From positions 34,999-98,998 of the forward strand of contig NZ_BMWH01000013.1 of the NCBI RefSeq assembly GCF_014651135.1: DNA of 64,000 bases, written 5' to 3'. The first letter of the stretch is position 1, and each line of letters opens with the position of its first letter. The position numbers and the translations under genes are program-made. The stretch is from Streptomyces echinoruber (lineage in GTDB: Bacteria > Actinomycetota > Actinomycetes > Streptomycetales > Streptomycetaceae). Below are positions 43,282 through 51,845 of the stretch, in pieces. The notes beneath the pieces were generated by a model, which had not been told where the DNA came from, searched no databases, and saw only the letters and a list, made by a program, of their open reading frames with translations.

Positions 43282-43771
43282 CGGAAATGGGCCGGGCGTT
43301 CACCCAGCGTGCAAAAGGGTGCGGGCCCGGCCGGTGAAAAGGCGCTCAAGGGGGTGCCGAAGGGGCGCTCAAGGGGCGCGAAAAACCGACCGGGGGGCGC
43401 ACGGCAAAGAATTTGCAGCGCCCCCCGCAGGCCGAATTCCCACGGCCGGCGACCTGATCGATCGTGTGACGTTCCCCACCCTCCAAGGGGTCGACACGCC
43501 GCCCGCGGTGTGCTGTCGACGCCGTCCCGTGCCGTCCCGGCGCACCCTTGTGTCCCGATTGGTCAATGGCTGCGCCAATCATTCCGCTGTCCGGTTTTCG
43601 GACCGTCCGCACCTGATTCCGCTGCGTGATGGGGGCTCAACTCCCGCGGCCGCCAACCCCGCTGCGGGCGCCGACTAATCTCATCGCGAGAACATCGCCC
43701 CCTTACCCGTGTCCGGCTGCACCACCCCTGCTTGCCGGATACACGGACCTGACAGCTGGAGAAACTCGAGC
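43282..43771. other. Intergenic region before the solute-binding lipoprotein
   Basis: No gene is supported in these 490 bp, which are clearly less GC-rich than the flanks. Visible are a repeated gctcaagggg-type unit near 43345-43378, an inverted repeat gattgg/ccaatc (43557-43562 and 43575-43580), and a TAATCT -10-like box at about 43676. The low GC and long leader suggest a complex promoter or a small RNA, but neither can be shown. Confidence 0.45.
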
Positions 43772-45376
43772 ATGAACCGCAAGACTTTGGTGCTGCCGGC
43801 CGTGGCCGGCCTGCTCGCGCCGGTGCTCGCCGCCTGCGGCGGGTCCGACAGCGGCAGCGGCGGCGGCGACGCGATCGTCGTGGGCACCACGGATCGGTTC
43901 ACCGCCTCGAAGGAAGCCCCCGCGCCCCTGGATCCCGCCTACGCCTACGACGTCGGCACCTGGAACATCCTGCGGCAGACCGTCCAGACCCTGATGACGC
44001 TGCCCAAGGGCGACGGCGATCCGGTGCCCGAGGCCGCCGAGAGCTGCGGATTCACCGACAGCGGCAACGAGCGGTACGCGTGCCGGCTGCGCCCGGGCCT
44101 GAAGTTCGCCAACGGCGACCCCATCACCGCGGCCGACGTGAAGTACTCCATCGACCGCGCCATCGCCATCAACGCCGACACCGGCGTGGCCGGCCTGCTG
44201 TCCACCGTCGACACCGTGGAGACGCAGGGCGACCGCGAGGTGATCTTCCACCTCAAGACCGCCGACGCGACCTTCCCGTACAAGCTGTCCACCCCGGTGG
44301 CGGGCATCGTCGACCCCAAGGACTACCCGAAGAACAAGCTGCGGGAGGGCTTCGAGGTGGACGGCTCCGGGCCGTACACCCTCAAGGCCGAGGTGAAGAA
44401 CGGCGAGATGGTCGACGCCGTCTTCACCAAGAACCCGCACTACAAGGGCACGTTCAAGCTCAACAACAACAAGGTCGAGCTGCGCTCCTTCCCCAGCACC
44501 GACGCCATGGGCGCCGCGCTGGACAAGGGCGACATCGACCTCATGACCCGCACCATGTCGCCGGAGCAGATCCGCAAGCTGTCCCTCTCCGACGACGGCA
44601 AGGTCGACCTGGTGGAGATGCCCGGCCTGGAGATCCGCTACCTGGGCTTCGACACCGACGCGCCCGTCGTGAAGAGCAAGGCCGTGCGCCAGGCCATCGC
44701 CCAGATCGTCGACCGCAGCGCGCTGGTGTCCAAGGTGTACGGCTCCCAGGCCGAGCCGCTGTACTCGATGGTCCCGGCCACCGTCACCGGTCACTCCAAC
44801 TCCTTCTTCAACAAGTACGGCGACCCCAGCACCGCCAAGGCCAAGGCGCTGCTGACCAGGGCCGGCATCGCCACCCCGGTGAAGCTGACGCTGCACTACA
44901 CGACCGACCACTACGGTCCGGCCACGCGCAAGGAGTTCGAGGTGCTCAAGCAGCAGCTCGACGCCTCCGGCCTGTTCGACGTCACCCTCAAGGGCACGCC
45001 GTGGGGGACCTTCAACACGGCCGAGCGCAAGGGCGAGTACGCGGTCTACGGCATGGGCTGGTTCCCCGACTTCCCGGACGCCGACAACTACATCGCGCCG
45101 TTCCTCGACAAGGACAACACCCTCAACTCGCCGTACGCCAACAGCACGATCCGCAACAACCTGATCCCGGCGTCCCGTCGCGAGGCCGACCGCCTGGCCG
45201 CCGCCAAGAGCCTGACGGAGATCCAGGACATCGTCGCCGACGACGTGCCGCTGCTGCCGCTGTGGCAGGGCAAGCAGTACGTGGCCGCGCGCGACGACAT
45301 CACGGGCACCGCCTACGCCCTGAACTCCACCGCCACTCTGCAGCTGTGGGAGCTCGGCCGCGGCACGAGCAACTGA
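43772..45376 (+). CDS. Family 5 solute-binding lipoprotein (peptide ABC transporter)
   Basis: A 534-residue extracellular binding protein of the DppA/OppA class. The lipoprotein signal ends in LAPVLAAC with the lipid-bearing C22, followed by a Gly/Ser linker. The SBP_bac_5 fold is shown by RLRPGLKFANGDPITAADVKYSIDRA. It would be tethered outside the membrane and capture peptides or related solutes. ATG 43772 follows CTGGAGA. No permease or ATPase genes are adjacent, so it must share a transporter encoded elsewhere or act as an orphan receptor. It ends before a very strong palindromic terminator. Confidence 0.9.
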   Translation: MNRKTLVLPAVAGLLAPVLAACGGSDSGSGGGDAIVVGTTDRFTASKEAPAPLDPAYAYDVGTWNILRQTVQTLMTLPKGDGDPVPEAAESCGFTDSGNERYACRLRPGLKFANGDPITAADVKYSIDRAIAINADTGVAGLLSTVDTVETQGDREVIFHLKTADATFPYKLSTPVAGIVDPKDYPKNKLREGFEVDGSGPYTLKAEVKNGEMVDAVFTKNPHYKGTFKLNNNKVELRSFPSTDAMGAALDKGDIDLMTRTMSPEQIRKLSLSDDGKVDLVEMPGLEIRYLGFDTDAPVVKSKAVRQAIAQIVDRSALVSKVYGSQAEPLYSMVPATVTGHSNSFFNKYGDPSTAKAKALLTRAGIATPVKLTLHYTTDHYGPATRKEFEVLKQQLDASGLFDVTLKGTPWGTFNTAERKGEYAVYGMGWFPDFPDADNYIAPFLDKDNTLNSPYANSTIRNNLIPASRREADRLAAAKSLTEIQDIVADDVPLLPLWQGKQYVAARDDITGTAYALNSTATLQLWELGRGTSN

Positions 45377-45446
45377 CGCGGCGTCGCCCCGGGGCGTGTG
45401 ACGGCTCCCCGGGGCGTGGCCGGCGGTACGGCGGCGCCACGACGAC

Positions 45447-45490
45447 GGCGTGAAGGGCGCCCTCCCGCGCGGGAGGGCGCCCTTCACGCC
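45447..45490. terminator. 44-bp perfect palindrome, bidirectional terminator
   Basis: Two 22-bp arms (ggcgtgaagggcgccctccc plus gc, and exact complement) without spacer, between the rightward binding-protein gene and the leftward response regulator. A 17-bp direct repeat (cacgccatcggggacg) follows at 45485-45517. Confidence 0.85.
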
Positions 45491-45592
45491 ATCGGGGACG
45501 TCACGCCATCGGGGACGGACCGGGTCCGCGGCGCCCGGCCTCCGGACGCCGGACACCGGACGCCCGGGATCTCCGCACCGGGCCCGCGGCGC

Positions 45593-46264
45593 TCACTGCG
45601 AGCCCGGACGCACCAGCCCGCTCTCGTACGCGTACACTGCGGCCTGCACCCGGTCCCGCAGGCCCAGCTTGGTCAGCACGTGCCCGACGTGCGTCTTGAC
45701 GGTCGTCTCGCTGACGAACAGGTCGGCGGCGATCTCGGCGTTGGACAGCCCGCGCGCCACCAGCTTCAGCACCTCCACCTCGCGCTCGGTGAGCGTGTGC
45801 AGCGTGTCCGGCACCGGCTCCTCACCGGAGGGCAGGTGCGTGGCGTACTTGTCCAGCAGCCGCCGGGTGATGCTCGGCGCCAGCATCGCCTCGCCGGCCG
45901 CGACGACCCGGATCGCCTGCACCAGCTCGTGGGCGGGGGCGTCCTTGAGCAGGAAGCCGCTGGCACCCGCCTTGAGCGCCTCCACCACGTACTCGTCCAG
46001 GTCGAAGGTGGTCAGCACCAGCACCTTGGCCGGGCCGTCCCGTCCGGGCCCGGTGATCTGCCGGGTCGCCTCCACCCCGTCCATCCGCGGCATGCGAATG
46101 TCCATCAGGACCACGTCGGGCTGCAGGGCGCGCACCTGGTCCAGGGCCTGGAGGCCGTCCCCGGCCTCGCCGACGACCGCGAGGTCCTGCTCCGCCTCCA
46201 GGATCATCCGGAAGCCCGTACGCAGCAGCGGCTGGTCGTCGACCAGCAGGACGCGGATGGCCAC
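45593..46264 (-). CDS. NarL/LuxR-family response regulator
   Basis: A 223-residue two-component regulator. The receiver domain (1-120) has acidic residues VDDQ at 9-11, phospho-acceptor D55 in LMDIRMP and the conserved Lys in FLLKDAP. The C-terminal LuxR helix-turn-helix is LTEREVEVLKLVARGLSNAE then TVKTHVGHVL. It binds DNA as a dimer after phosphorylation. GTG 46264 follows GAAGGAGAG. No histidine kinase gene is next to it, so its sensor is elsewhere. It sits 14 bp after the RecB-like nuclease gene on the same strand. Confidence 0.93.
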   Translation of the reverse strand: MAIRVLLVDDQPLLRTGFRMILEAEQDLAVVGEAGDGLQALDQVRALQPDVVLMDIRMPRMDGVEATRQITGPGRDGPAKVLVLTTFDLDEYVVEALKAGASGFLLKDAPAHELVQAIRVVAAGEAMLAPSITRRLLDKYATHLPSGEEPVPDTLHTLTEREVEVLKLVARGLSNAEIAADLFVSETTVKTHVGHVLTKLGLRDRVQAAVYAYESGLVRPGSQ

Positions 46265-46278
46265 GTGACTCTCCTTCA

Positions 46279-47238
46279 CTAGTCCGGCCCCATTCTGCCC
46301 TGCGCCCCGGCACCGGTCGGCGCCGCCCTCAGCGGCAGCGGGTAGGGCGGGGGAGTGCCGCCGAACTCGGGGCAGTGCGCCTGGTGGTCGCACCAGTTGC
46401 ACAGCTTCGTCGGACGCGGGCGCCAGTCGCCCGTCTCGGTGGCCCGCCGGATGGCCTCCCACAGCGCGTGCAGCTTGCGCTCGACGCGCTCCAGGTCGGC
46501 GAGGACGGGGTCGTACGTCACCACGTCCCCGCTGCCGAGGTAGACCAGCTGCAGCCGCCGTGGGACGACGCCCTTCAGCCGCCACACCACCAGGGCGTAG
46601 AACTTCATCTGGAACAGCGCGCCCTCGGCGTACTCCGGCCGTGGCGCCTTCCCCGTCTTGTAGTCGACGATCCGCACCTCGCCCGTGGGGGCCACGTCGA
46701 CCCGGTCGATGATGCCGCGCAGCTTCAGCCCCGAGTCCAGCTCGGCCTCGACGAACAGCTCGCGCTCGGCCGGCTCCAGCCGGGTCGGGTCCTCCAGCGT
46801 GAACCAGCGCTCCACCAGCCGCTCGGCCTCGGCCAGCCAGCGCGCCAGCCGTTCGCCGTCCGGGTCGTCCGCGAACAGCTCCGCCAGCTCCGGACGGGAG
46901 GCGCGCAGCCGGTCCCACTGCGCGGGAACCAGCGACCTGGCGCGCGGCGCGGTCCGCTCCCCGGCCGGCATGTCGAACAGTCGCTCGAGCACGGCGTGCA
47001 CCAGGGTGCCCCGGGTCGCCGCCTCGCTCGGCTTCTCCGGCAGGCGGTCGATGACCCGGAAGCGGTACAGCAGCGGGCACTGCATGAAGTCACCGGCGCG
47101 CGAGGGCGACAGCGAGTCCGGCGGCACGACGGCGAGCGGCGGCCCGGCCGCGGGGGCCGCCCCCGGCTCCGGTGCCGGTGCCGCAGCCGCCGTGTCCCCG
47201 GTGTGCGCCCGCGAGGCGTCCTCGGTGCTCGTCTCCAT
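46279..47238 (-). CDS. RecB-family exonuclease with iron-sulfur cluster
   Basis: A 319-residue PD-(D/E)XK nuclease. The catalytic core is GIIDRVDV, VRIVDYKTG (Asp and the DYK lysine) and FQMKFYAL. Four cysteines frame the domain: one in MQCPLLYRF near residue 54 and three in CNWCDHQAHC near the C-terminus, the 4Fe-4S arrangement of AddB/Cas4-like nucleases. It likely processes single-stranded or damaged DNA ends. ATG 47238 has only a weak AAGG; about 40 disordered residues precede the core. Followed closely by the response regulator. There is no CRISPR array nearby. Confidence 0.9.
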   Translation of the reverse strand: METSTEDASRAHTGDTAAAAPAPEPGAAPAAGPPLAVVPPDSLSPSRAGDFMQCPLLYRFRVIDRLPEKPSEAATRGTLVHAVLERLFDMPAGERTAPRARSLVPAQWDRLRASRPELAELFADDPDGERLARWLAEAERLVERWFTLEDPTRLEPAERELFVEAELDSGLKLRGIIDRVDVAPTGEVRIVDYKTGKAPRPEYAEGALFQMKFYALVVWRLKGVVPRRLQLVYLGSGDVVTYDPVLADLERVERKLHALWEAIRRATETGDWRPRPTKLCNWCDHQAHCPEFGGTPPPYPLPLRAAPTGAGAQGRMGPD

Positions 47239-47411
47239 GTCCCAAGACCTTACGGCCCGGCACTGACACGGCGCGGTGCCCGTGCCGGTCCGGGCGACGG
47301 CGGCGGGGACGCCTGGGGTGCCGGGGAGAAACACCTCGCGACGGACGCATACCATCGACCCGAGACCCTTCCGCCCGGCAGGCGCGGAGACGCTTCGAAC
47401 GAGGGGACACC

Positions 47412-49199
47412 GTGGACGTAAGCGGCGGGAACGGGCAGCCGCGGTCCGGCACCGACGAGCCGGCCGAGCGCCCGGCGGACCCCACCACCGGTCCCGGCCC
47501 GGCGCCCCGCACCGGTTCCACCCCTCCGGGCGCGGATCCGGGCGCGGAAACGCCCCGGGACGCGCGGGCCGACGACGACCGGACCACCGACGCGCCCACC
47601 GCGAACGGCGCGCGGACGACACCCGGGACGCCCGGCGAGCCCGTGGCGAGCGGACCGGGTGGGCCGGGTGGACCGGGCGAGACGGACGGGTCGGATGGGC
47701 CGGGCGGACCGGGTGCGCCGAGCGGATCGGGCGGACCGGATGGGCCGGGCGGACCGGATGGGCCGAGCGGACCGGATGCACCGAGCGGACCGGGCGGGCC
47801 GGAAGGACCGCACGAGGCGGACCGGGCGCCCGCCGATGCCCCGGAGACCGGCCGCCGGGCCGGCGCCGGCCCGGCGCGGACCGCCGAGGACCGGCGCCGT
47901 ACGACCGTCCCGCTCCCCGGCGAGCGGGACCGTACGTCCGTCCCCGCCCCCGCCCTCGATGAGCAGGGCCCCGCGTCCGCCCCCGCAGGCGAGCGGTCGC
48001 GCGCCTTCGCCGGCGGCGCCGGGCCGAGGCCGCCGCGGCGGTCCCGGGAACCCGGCGGAGGGCTGCTGATGGGGCGGCCGTTCGGGGTGCCGGTGTACGT
48101 GGCGCCGAGCTGGTTCCTGGTCGCGGCGCTGATCACGTGGGTGTTCGGCGGCCAGCTGGACCGGGTGCTGCCGGAGCTGGGCGCCGCTCGCTACCTGGTC
48201 TCCCTGTTCTTCGCGGTGGCGTTCTACGCCTCCGTGCTGGTGCACGAGCTCGCCCACACGGTCGCCGCGCTGCGGTTCAAGCTGCCCGTGCGCCGCATCC
48301 AGCTGCAGTTCTTCGGCGGTGTCTCGGAGATCGAGAAGGAGGCCGAGACACCGGGCAGGGAGTTCGTGCTGGCGTTCGTCGGCCCGCTGCTCTCCCTCGC
48401 CCTCGCCGGCCTGTTCTATCTGGCGCTGCAGCCCGTCCGGCCCGGCACGGTCCCCGGCGTGCTGCTCGCGGGCCTGATGGTCTCCAACCTCATCGTGGCC
48501 GTCTTCAACCTCCTGCCCGGCCTGCCCCTCGACGGCGGCCGCATGCTCCGCGCCGTCGTCTGGAAGCTCACCGGCCGCCCGATGAGCGGCACGGTCGCCG
48601 CGGCCTGGGTCGGCCGCGCCCTCGCCGTCGCCGTCCTGATCGGCCTGCCCCTGATCACCCAGTCCGGGGCGCTCGGCAGCAACGCCGAGGACAACGTCGG
48701 CATGGACACCGTCACCGACGCCTTGCTGGCCGCCATCCTCGCCGCGATCATCTGGACCGGCGCCGGCAACAGCCTGCGCATGGCGCGCCTGCGCGAACAC
48801 CTCCCCGAGCTGCGCGCCCGCACCCTCACCCGGCGTGCGGTGCCCGTGCGGACCGACACCCCCCTCTCGGAGGCGCTGCGCCGGGCCAACGCCGCCGGCG
48901 CGCGGGCCCTGGTGGTCGTCGACGCCGACGGCACCCCGCAGTCGATCGTGCGCGAGGCCGCCATCGTCGGCGTACCCGAGCACCGCCGCCCCTGGGTGCC
49001 GGTCGGCGGCCTCGCCCAGGAGCTCACCGAGGGCATGCGCGTCTCCGCCGAGCTGGCCGGCGAGGAGCTCCTGGACGTCCTGCGCGCCACCCCGGCCACC
49101 GAATACCTGGTCGTGGAGGAGACCGGCGAGATCTACGGCGTGCTGTCCGCCTCGGACGTCGAGCGCGCCTTCGTCAAGGCGATGGCCCGCCCCTCCTGA
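47412..49199 (+). CDS. M50 site-2 protease family protein with collagen-like N-terminal tail and CBS pair
   Basis: A 595-residue membrane metalloprotease. Residues 1-215 are disordered and Gly/Pro/Asp-rich, with collagen-like G-x-y triplets at about 80-140. The membrane part starts near MGRPFGVPVYV (residue 219). The zinc motif is H278-E279-LA-H282, and NLLPGLPLDGGR supplies D374. A CBS pair forms the last 130 residues and may sense adenine nucleotides. Site-2 proteases cut regulators inside the membrane. GTG 47412 follows GAGGGGA. The ATG at 48066 is where many homologues begin, so the tail is either an extension or a start to test. Confidence 0.88.
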   Translation: MDVSGGNGQPRSGTDEPAERPADPTTGPGPAPRTGSTPPGADPGAETPRDARADDDRTTDAPTANGARTTPGTPGEPVASGPGGPGGPGETDGSDGPGGPGAPSGSGGPDGPGGPDGPSGPDAPSGPGGPEGPHEADRAPADAPETGRRAGAGPARTAEDRRRTTVPLPGERDRTSVPAPALDEQGPASAPAGERSRAFAGGAGPRPPRRSREPGGGLLMGRPFGVPVYVAPSWFLVAALITWVFGGQLDRVLPELGAARYLVSLFFAVAFYASVLVHELAHTVAALRFKLPVRRIQLQFFGGVSEIEKEAETPGREFVLAFVGPLLSLALAGLFYLALQPVRPGTVPGVLLAGLMVSNLIVAVFNLLPGLPLDGGRMLRAVVWKLTGRPMSGTVAAAWVGRALAVAVLIGLPLITQSGALGSNAEDNVGMDTVTDALLAAILAAIIWTGAGNSLRMARLREHLPELRARTLTRRAVPVRTDTPLSEALRRANAAGARALVVVDADGTPQSIVREAAIVGVPEHRRPWVPVGGLAQELTEGMRVSAELAGEELLDVLRATPATEYLVVEETGEIYGVLSASDVERAFVKAMARPS

Positions 49200-49296
49200 G
49201 TGCTCCTCCCAGGGACCCCTGCCAGGGGCCGCCCCGCCGTCCCTCCCGCCCCGCCCGGGGGCCGTCCCGGTGGTCGGCGGCCCCCTCGGGTGCCGG

Positions 49297-49309
49297 TACG
49301 CTGGTCACA
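49297..49309 (+). promoter_or_regulatory. -10 box of a probable leaderless trmI transcript
   Basis: TACGCT at 49297-49302, 6 nt before the ATG at 49309; no ribosome site is present. Confidence 0.5.
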
Positions 49310-50211
49310 TGTCCGAACCGACCGGTGCCGCCCGCAGGCGCGGGCCCTTCAAGGTCGGGGACCAGGTACAGCTGACCGACCCCAAGGGCCGCCACTACAC
49401 GTTCACGCTCGAGGCCGGGAAGAACTTCCACACCCACAAGGGTTCCTTCCCGCACGACGAGCTGATCGGCGCCCCCGAGGGCAGCGTCGTCCGCACCACC
49501 GGCAACGTCGCCTACCTCGCGCTGCGCCCCCTGCTCCCCGACTACGTCCTGTCCATGCCCCGCGGGGCAGCCGTCGTGTACCCCAAGGACGCGGGGCAGA
49601 TCCTCGCCTTCGCCGACATCTTCCCCGGCGCGCGCGTCGTGGAGGCCGGCGTGGGCTCCGGCTCGCTCAGCACCTTCCTGCTGCGCGCCGTCGGCGACCA
49701 GGGCATGCTGCACTCCTACGAGCGCCGCGCGGACTTCGCCGACATCGCCCGGCAGAACGTCGAGCGCTACTTCGGCGGCCCGCACCCCGCCTGGCAGCTC
49801 ACCGTCGGCGACCTGCAGGACAACCTGTCCGACACCGATGTCGACCGCGTCATCCTCGACATGCTCGCGCCCTGGGAGTGCCTGGAGGCCGTCTCCAAGG
49901 CCCTGGTGCCCGGCGGCATCCTGTGCTGCTACGTGGCCACCACCACCCAGCTGGCGCGGACCGTGGAGTCCATCCGGGAGATCGGCTGCTTCAACGAGCC
50001 GACCGCCTGGGAGACGATGATCCGCAACTGGCACATCGAGGGACTGGCCGTCCGCCCCGACCACCGCATGATCGGCCACACCGGCTTCCTGCTCACCGCC
50101 CGCCGCCTGGCCGACGGCGTCGAGCCCCCGCTGCGCCGGCGCCGCCCCGCCAAGGGCGCCTACGGCGAGGACTACACCGGTCCCAACGCCGACGGCGGCC
50201 TCGGCCGCTGA
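49309..50211 (+). CDS. trmI: tRNA (adenine-N1)-methyltransferase TrmI
   Basis: A 300-residue class I SAM methyltransferase that makes m1A58 in the T-loop of tRNA. A small N-terminal beta domain (FKVGDQVQLTDPKGRHYTF) precedes the Rossmann domain with motif I VVEAGVGSGSLS near 111. Downstream VILDMLAPWECLE is the catalytic-site segment. Length and motifs fit actinobacterial TrmI, which acts as a tetramer. It precedes the proteasome region as in other actinobacteria, where this gene neighbours arc. It ends in a repeat and a very strong hairpin. Confidence 0.93.
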   Translation: MSEPTGAARRRGPFKVGDQVQLTDPKGRHYTFTLEAGKNFHTHKGSFPHDELIGAPEGSVVRTTGNVAYLALRPLLPDYVLSMPRGAAVVYPKDAGQILAFADIFPGARVVEAGVGSGSLSTFLLRAVGDQGMLHSYERRADFADIARQNVERYFGGPHPAWQLTVGDLQDNLSDTDVDRVILDMLAPWECLEAVSKALVPGGILCCYVATTTQLARTVESIREIGCFNEPTAWETMIRNWHIEGLAVRPDHRMIGHTGFLLTARRLADGVEPPLRRRRPAKGAYGEDYTGPNADGGLGR

Positions 50212-50340
50212 CCGGCGGGACGGGGCGCACGCCCGTGCCCGGCGGCGGGGACCGCCGGGCACCCCTCCTCCGCGTTCCCGACACCCCGCCCGCCCCGGTT
50301 CCGCGTTCTTCGTGATCCCGGCGTTCGCGGCGTTCACGGC

Positions 50341-50404
50341 GTTCCGAACTCTCGGTGTTCCGAACTCTCGGTGTTCCGAACTCTCGGTGTTCCGGGCTCT
50401 CGGC
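50341..50404. repeat. 16-bp tandem repeat (4 copies)
   Basis: Three identical copies of gttccgaactctcggt and a fourth with three changes, 130 bp after the trmI stop. The core ccgaactc recurs inverted in the following terminator stem. Confidence 0.95.
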
Positions 50405-50426
50405 GTTCTCACGGTCCCAACGCCCT

Positions 50427-50473
50427 GGCGCCGCGGCCGAGTTCCGACCGCCTCGGAACTCGGCCGCGGCGCC
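50427..50473. terminator. Strong hairpin terminator after trmI
   Basis: A perfect 21-bp stem (50427-50447 with 50453-50473) and a 5-nt loop (ccgcc). Confidence 0.85.
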
Positions 50474-50610
50474 CTCGTGTTGACGTCCCGTCGGCCCACC
50501 GGCGGCAGGGTGACCGGCCCGCGTACCCACCCCGAGGTTCCCCACGCGTGTGACGTGTGGCACGATGCTGGCCACCTCTACCGGCACAGCCCTCACAGGA
50601 GACGCTCCTC

Positions 50611-51180
50611 GTGCAGCAATCCGCCGTTCCGGAACTGGCCCACACCGACACCCGCCCCCTGCACTGGCTCGCCACCGCCGCCGCCGTCACCGGTGTCGTG
50701 GCACTCTCCTCGGTCTTCCACCCCGGTTCGGCCACCGCCGCCCAGCCCGCCTCCCCTCCGCGGACCGCGAGCGTGGCCGCCCCGGCCACCACGGGCGTCG
50801 ACTTCCCCGTCGAGTGCGGCCCGGTGAAGGCCGTCGTGGTGAAGAAGGCCACCGGGGACCTGGACGGCGACGGCCGGCCGGAGACGGTGGCGGTGGTCCA
50901 CTGCGACGCCCCCATGGGCACCCCGCCGGACGCCGTCTACGTCCTCACCCGGGCCGCGGACACGGGAAAACCGCGCGTGGTGGCGACCCTCGTCGAGCCC
51001 AGGGAGCGCCGGACCGTCACCGCGATCTCCGTGCGCGACGGCGCCGTCGTCGCCTCGCTGCTCGGCTACTCCTCGGCCGACGTGCCCAGTTGCTGCCCCG
51101 ACGTGAAGACCGACGCCAAGTGGCAGTGGAAGAACGACGCGTTCGTCCGCACCACCCCGGCGGGCGCCCGCGGCGTCTGA
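50611..51180 (+). CDS. Secreted protein of unknown function
   Basis: A 189-residue protein with an N-terminal hydrophobic segment (LHWLATAAAVTGVVALSSV) and an AxA-like site after ATAA, so probably exported. The mature part has two cysteine regions (VECGPV and VVHCDAP; then PSCCPD) that could form disulfides, and a DLDGDGRPE motif recalling FG-GAP/calcium-binding loops. I do not recognise a family. GTG 50611 has AGGAGA upstream. Single gene between the trmI terminator and the convergent ferredoxin gene. Confidence 0.75.
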   Translation: MQQSAVPELAHTDTRPLHWLATAAAVTGVVALSSVFHPGSATAAQPASPPRTASVAAPATTGVDFPVECGPVKAVVVKKATGDLDGDGRPETVAVVHCDAPMGTPPDAVYVLTRAADTGKPRVVATLVEPRERRTVTAISVRDGAVVASLLGYSSADVPSCCPDVKTDAKWQWKNDAFVRTTPAGARGV

Positions 51181-51284
51181 CCGCACCGGCGGGCGCCGCC
51201 CGGGAGGACCCGGAGCGCCCGCGCCCGCCCGACGCGGCAGAAATGTGACGTATCAGACAGTAGTTACCGAATGTCGCGGGCCGT

Positions 51285-51590
51285 TCACTTCGCGTCAGGG
51301 CCGTACATCTCGACCTTGTCCGAAATCCGCCGTACGTGAATGCACTCGCCCGGACATTCCTTCGCGGAGTCGATCACGTCCGTGAGCAGCGGCAGCGGTA
51401 CGGGCGCCGTGGCGCCCCGCTCCTGTAGGAGTTCCTGGTCCGGCCCTTTGACGTAGGCCAGACCGTCGATGTCCAGCTCGAACACCTCGGGCGCGTACTG
51501 GGCGCAGATCCCGTCGCCGGTGCACAGGTCCTGGTCGATCCAGACCTCCAGTGCCTCGCCGTCGGCGCCGCCCTGCTGCTGCACGGTCAT
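51285..51590 (-). CDS. Ferredoxin of the [3Fe-4S] type
   Basis: A 101-residue ferredoxin. The cluster loop reads C23-x2-D26-x2-C29, with Asp in place of the second Cys, and the remaining ligand lies in KECPGEC (C79, with C83 as an extra). The Asp exchange is typical of [3Fe-4S] ferredoxins that feed cytochromes P450, but none is adjacent. ATG 51590 has AGGAG only 2 nt upstream, which is tight. The gene is divergent from arc, and the same neighbour is found beside the proteasome genes in other Streptomyces, as far as I recall. Confidence 0.88.
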   Translation of the reverse strand: MTVQQQGGADGEALEVWIDQDLCTGDGICAQYAPEVFELDIDGLAYVKGPDQELLQERGATAPVPLPLLTDVIDSAKECPGECIHVRRISDKVEMYGPDAK

Positions 51591-51845
51591 CTCTCCTGCC
51601 GTTTCCGGCCGCCGGGCCGCCCCGAAAAGGCACAAGTCGGGCCAGCTCCGGCGGGTGTTGAACGCCTCGACCCTACCTCTGCCTGCTTTCGAATCAGATT
51701 CGCTGGGTATCCCCCTGCCGTGAGGGAGAGCGCAAGGGTGAAGATCGGACACTCCTCGACCGTCTTTGTGATCTAGGGGTTTCAATCAGCACCCACCCAG
51801 GTAGGGTCTGGAAGCGTCCAGCTCCCCTTGGAGGAGGTGAGGACC
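51591..51845. promoter_or_regulatory. Divergent ferredoxin-arc promoter region
   Basis: A 255-bp AT-richer region. For arc, TAGGGT at 51802-51807 within gtagggtctg is a -10-like box, and the GGAGGAGG ribosome site follows at about 51830. The same 10-bp block occurs before pup. For the ferredoxin gene no clear boxes are seen. Confidence 0.5.

Larger units (their letters stand above)
50212..50610. other. Repeat and terminator region after trmI
   Basis: This 399-bp gap has no supported gene. It holds the 16-bp tandem repeat at 50341-50404, the 21-bp-stem terminator at 50427-50473 and the promoter region of the secreted protein gene. Confidence 0.7.

Noticed and set aside
45593..47080. Apparent fusion of the RecB-like nuclease with the response regulator
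   Set aside because: The frame through the nuclease is not the nuclease's own frame. The response regulator has its own GTG and ribosome site at 46264, and the nuclease ends at 46279.
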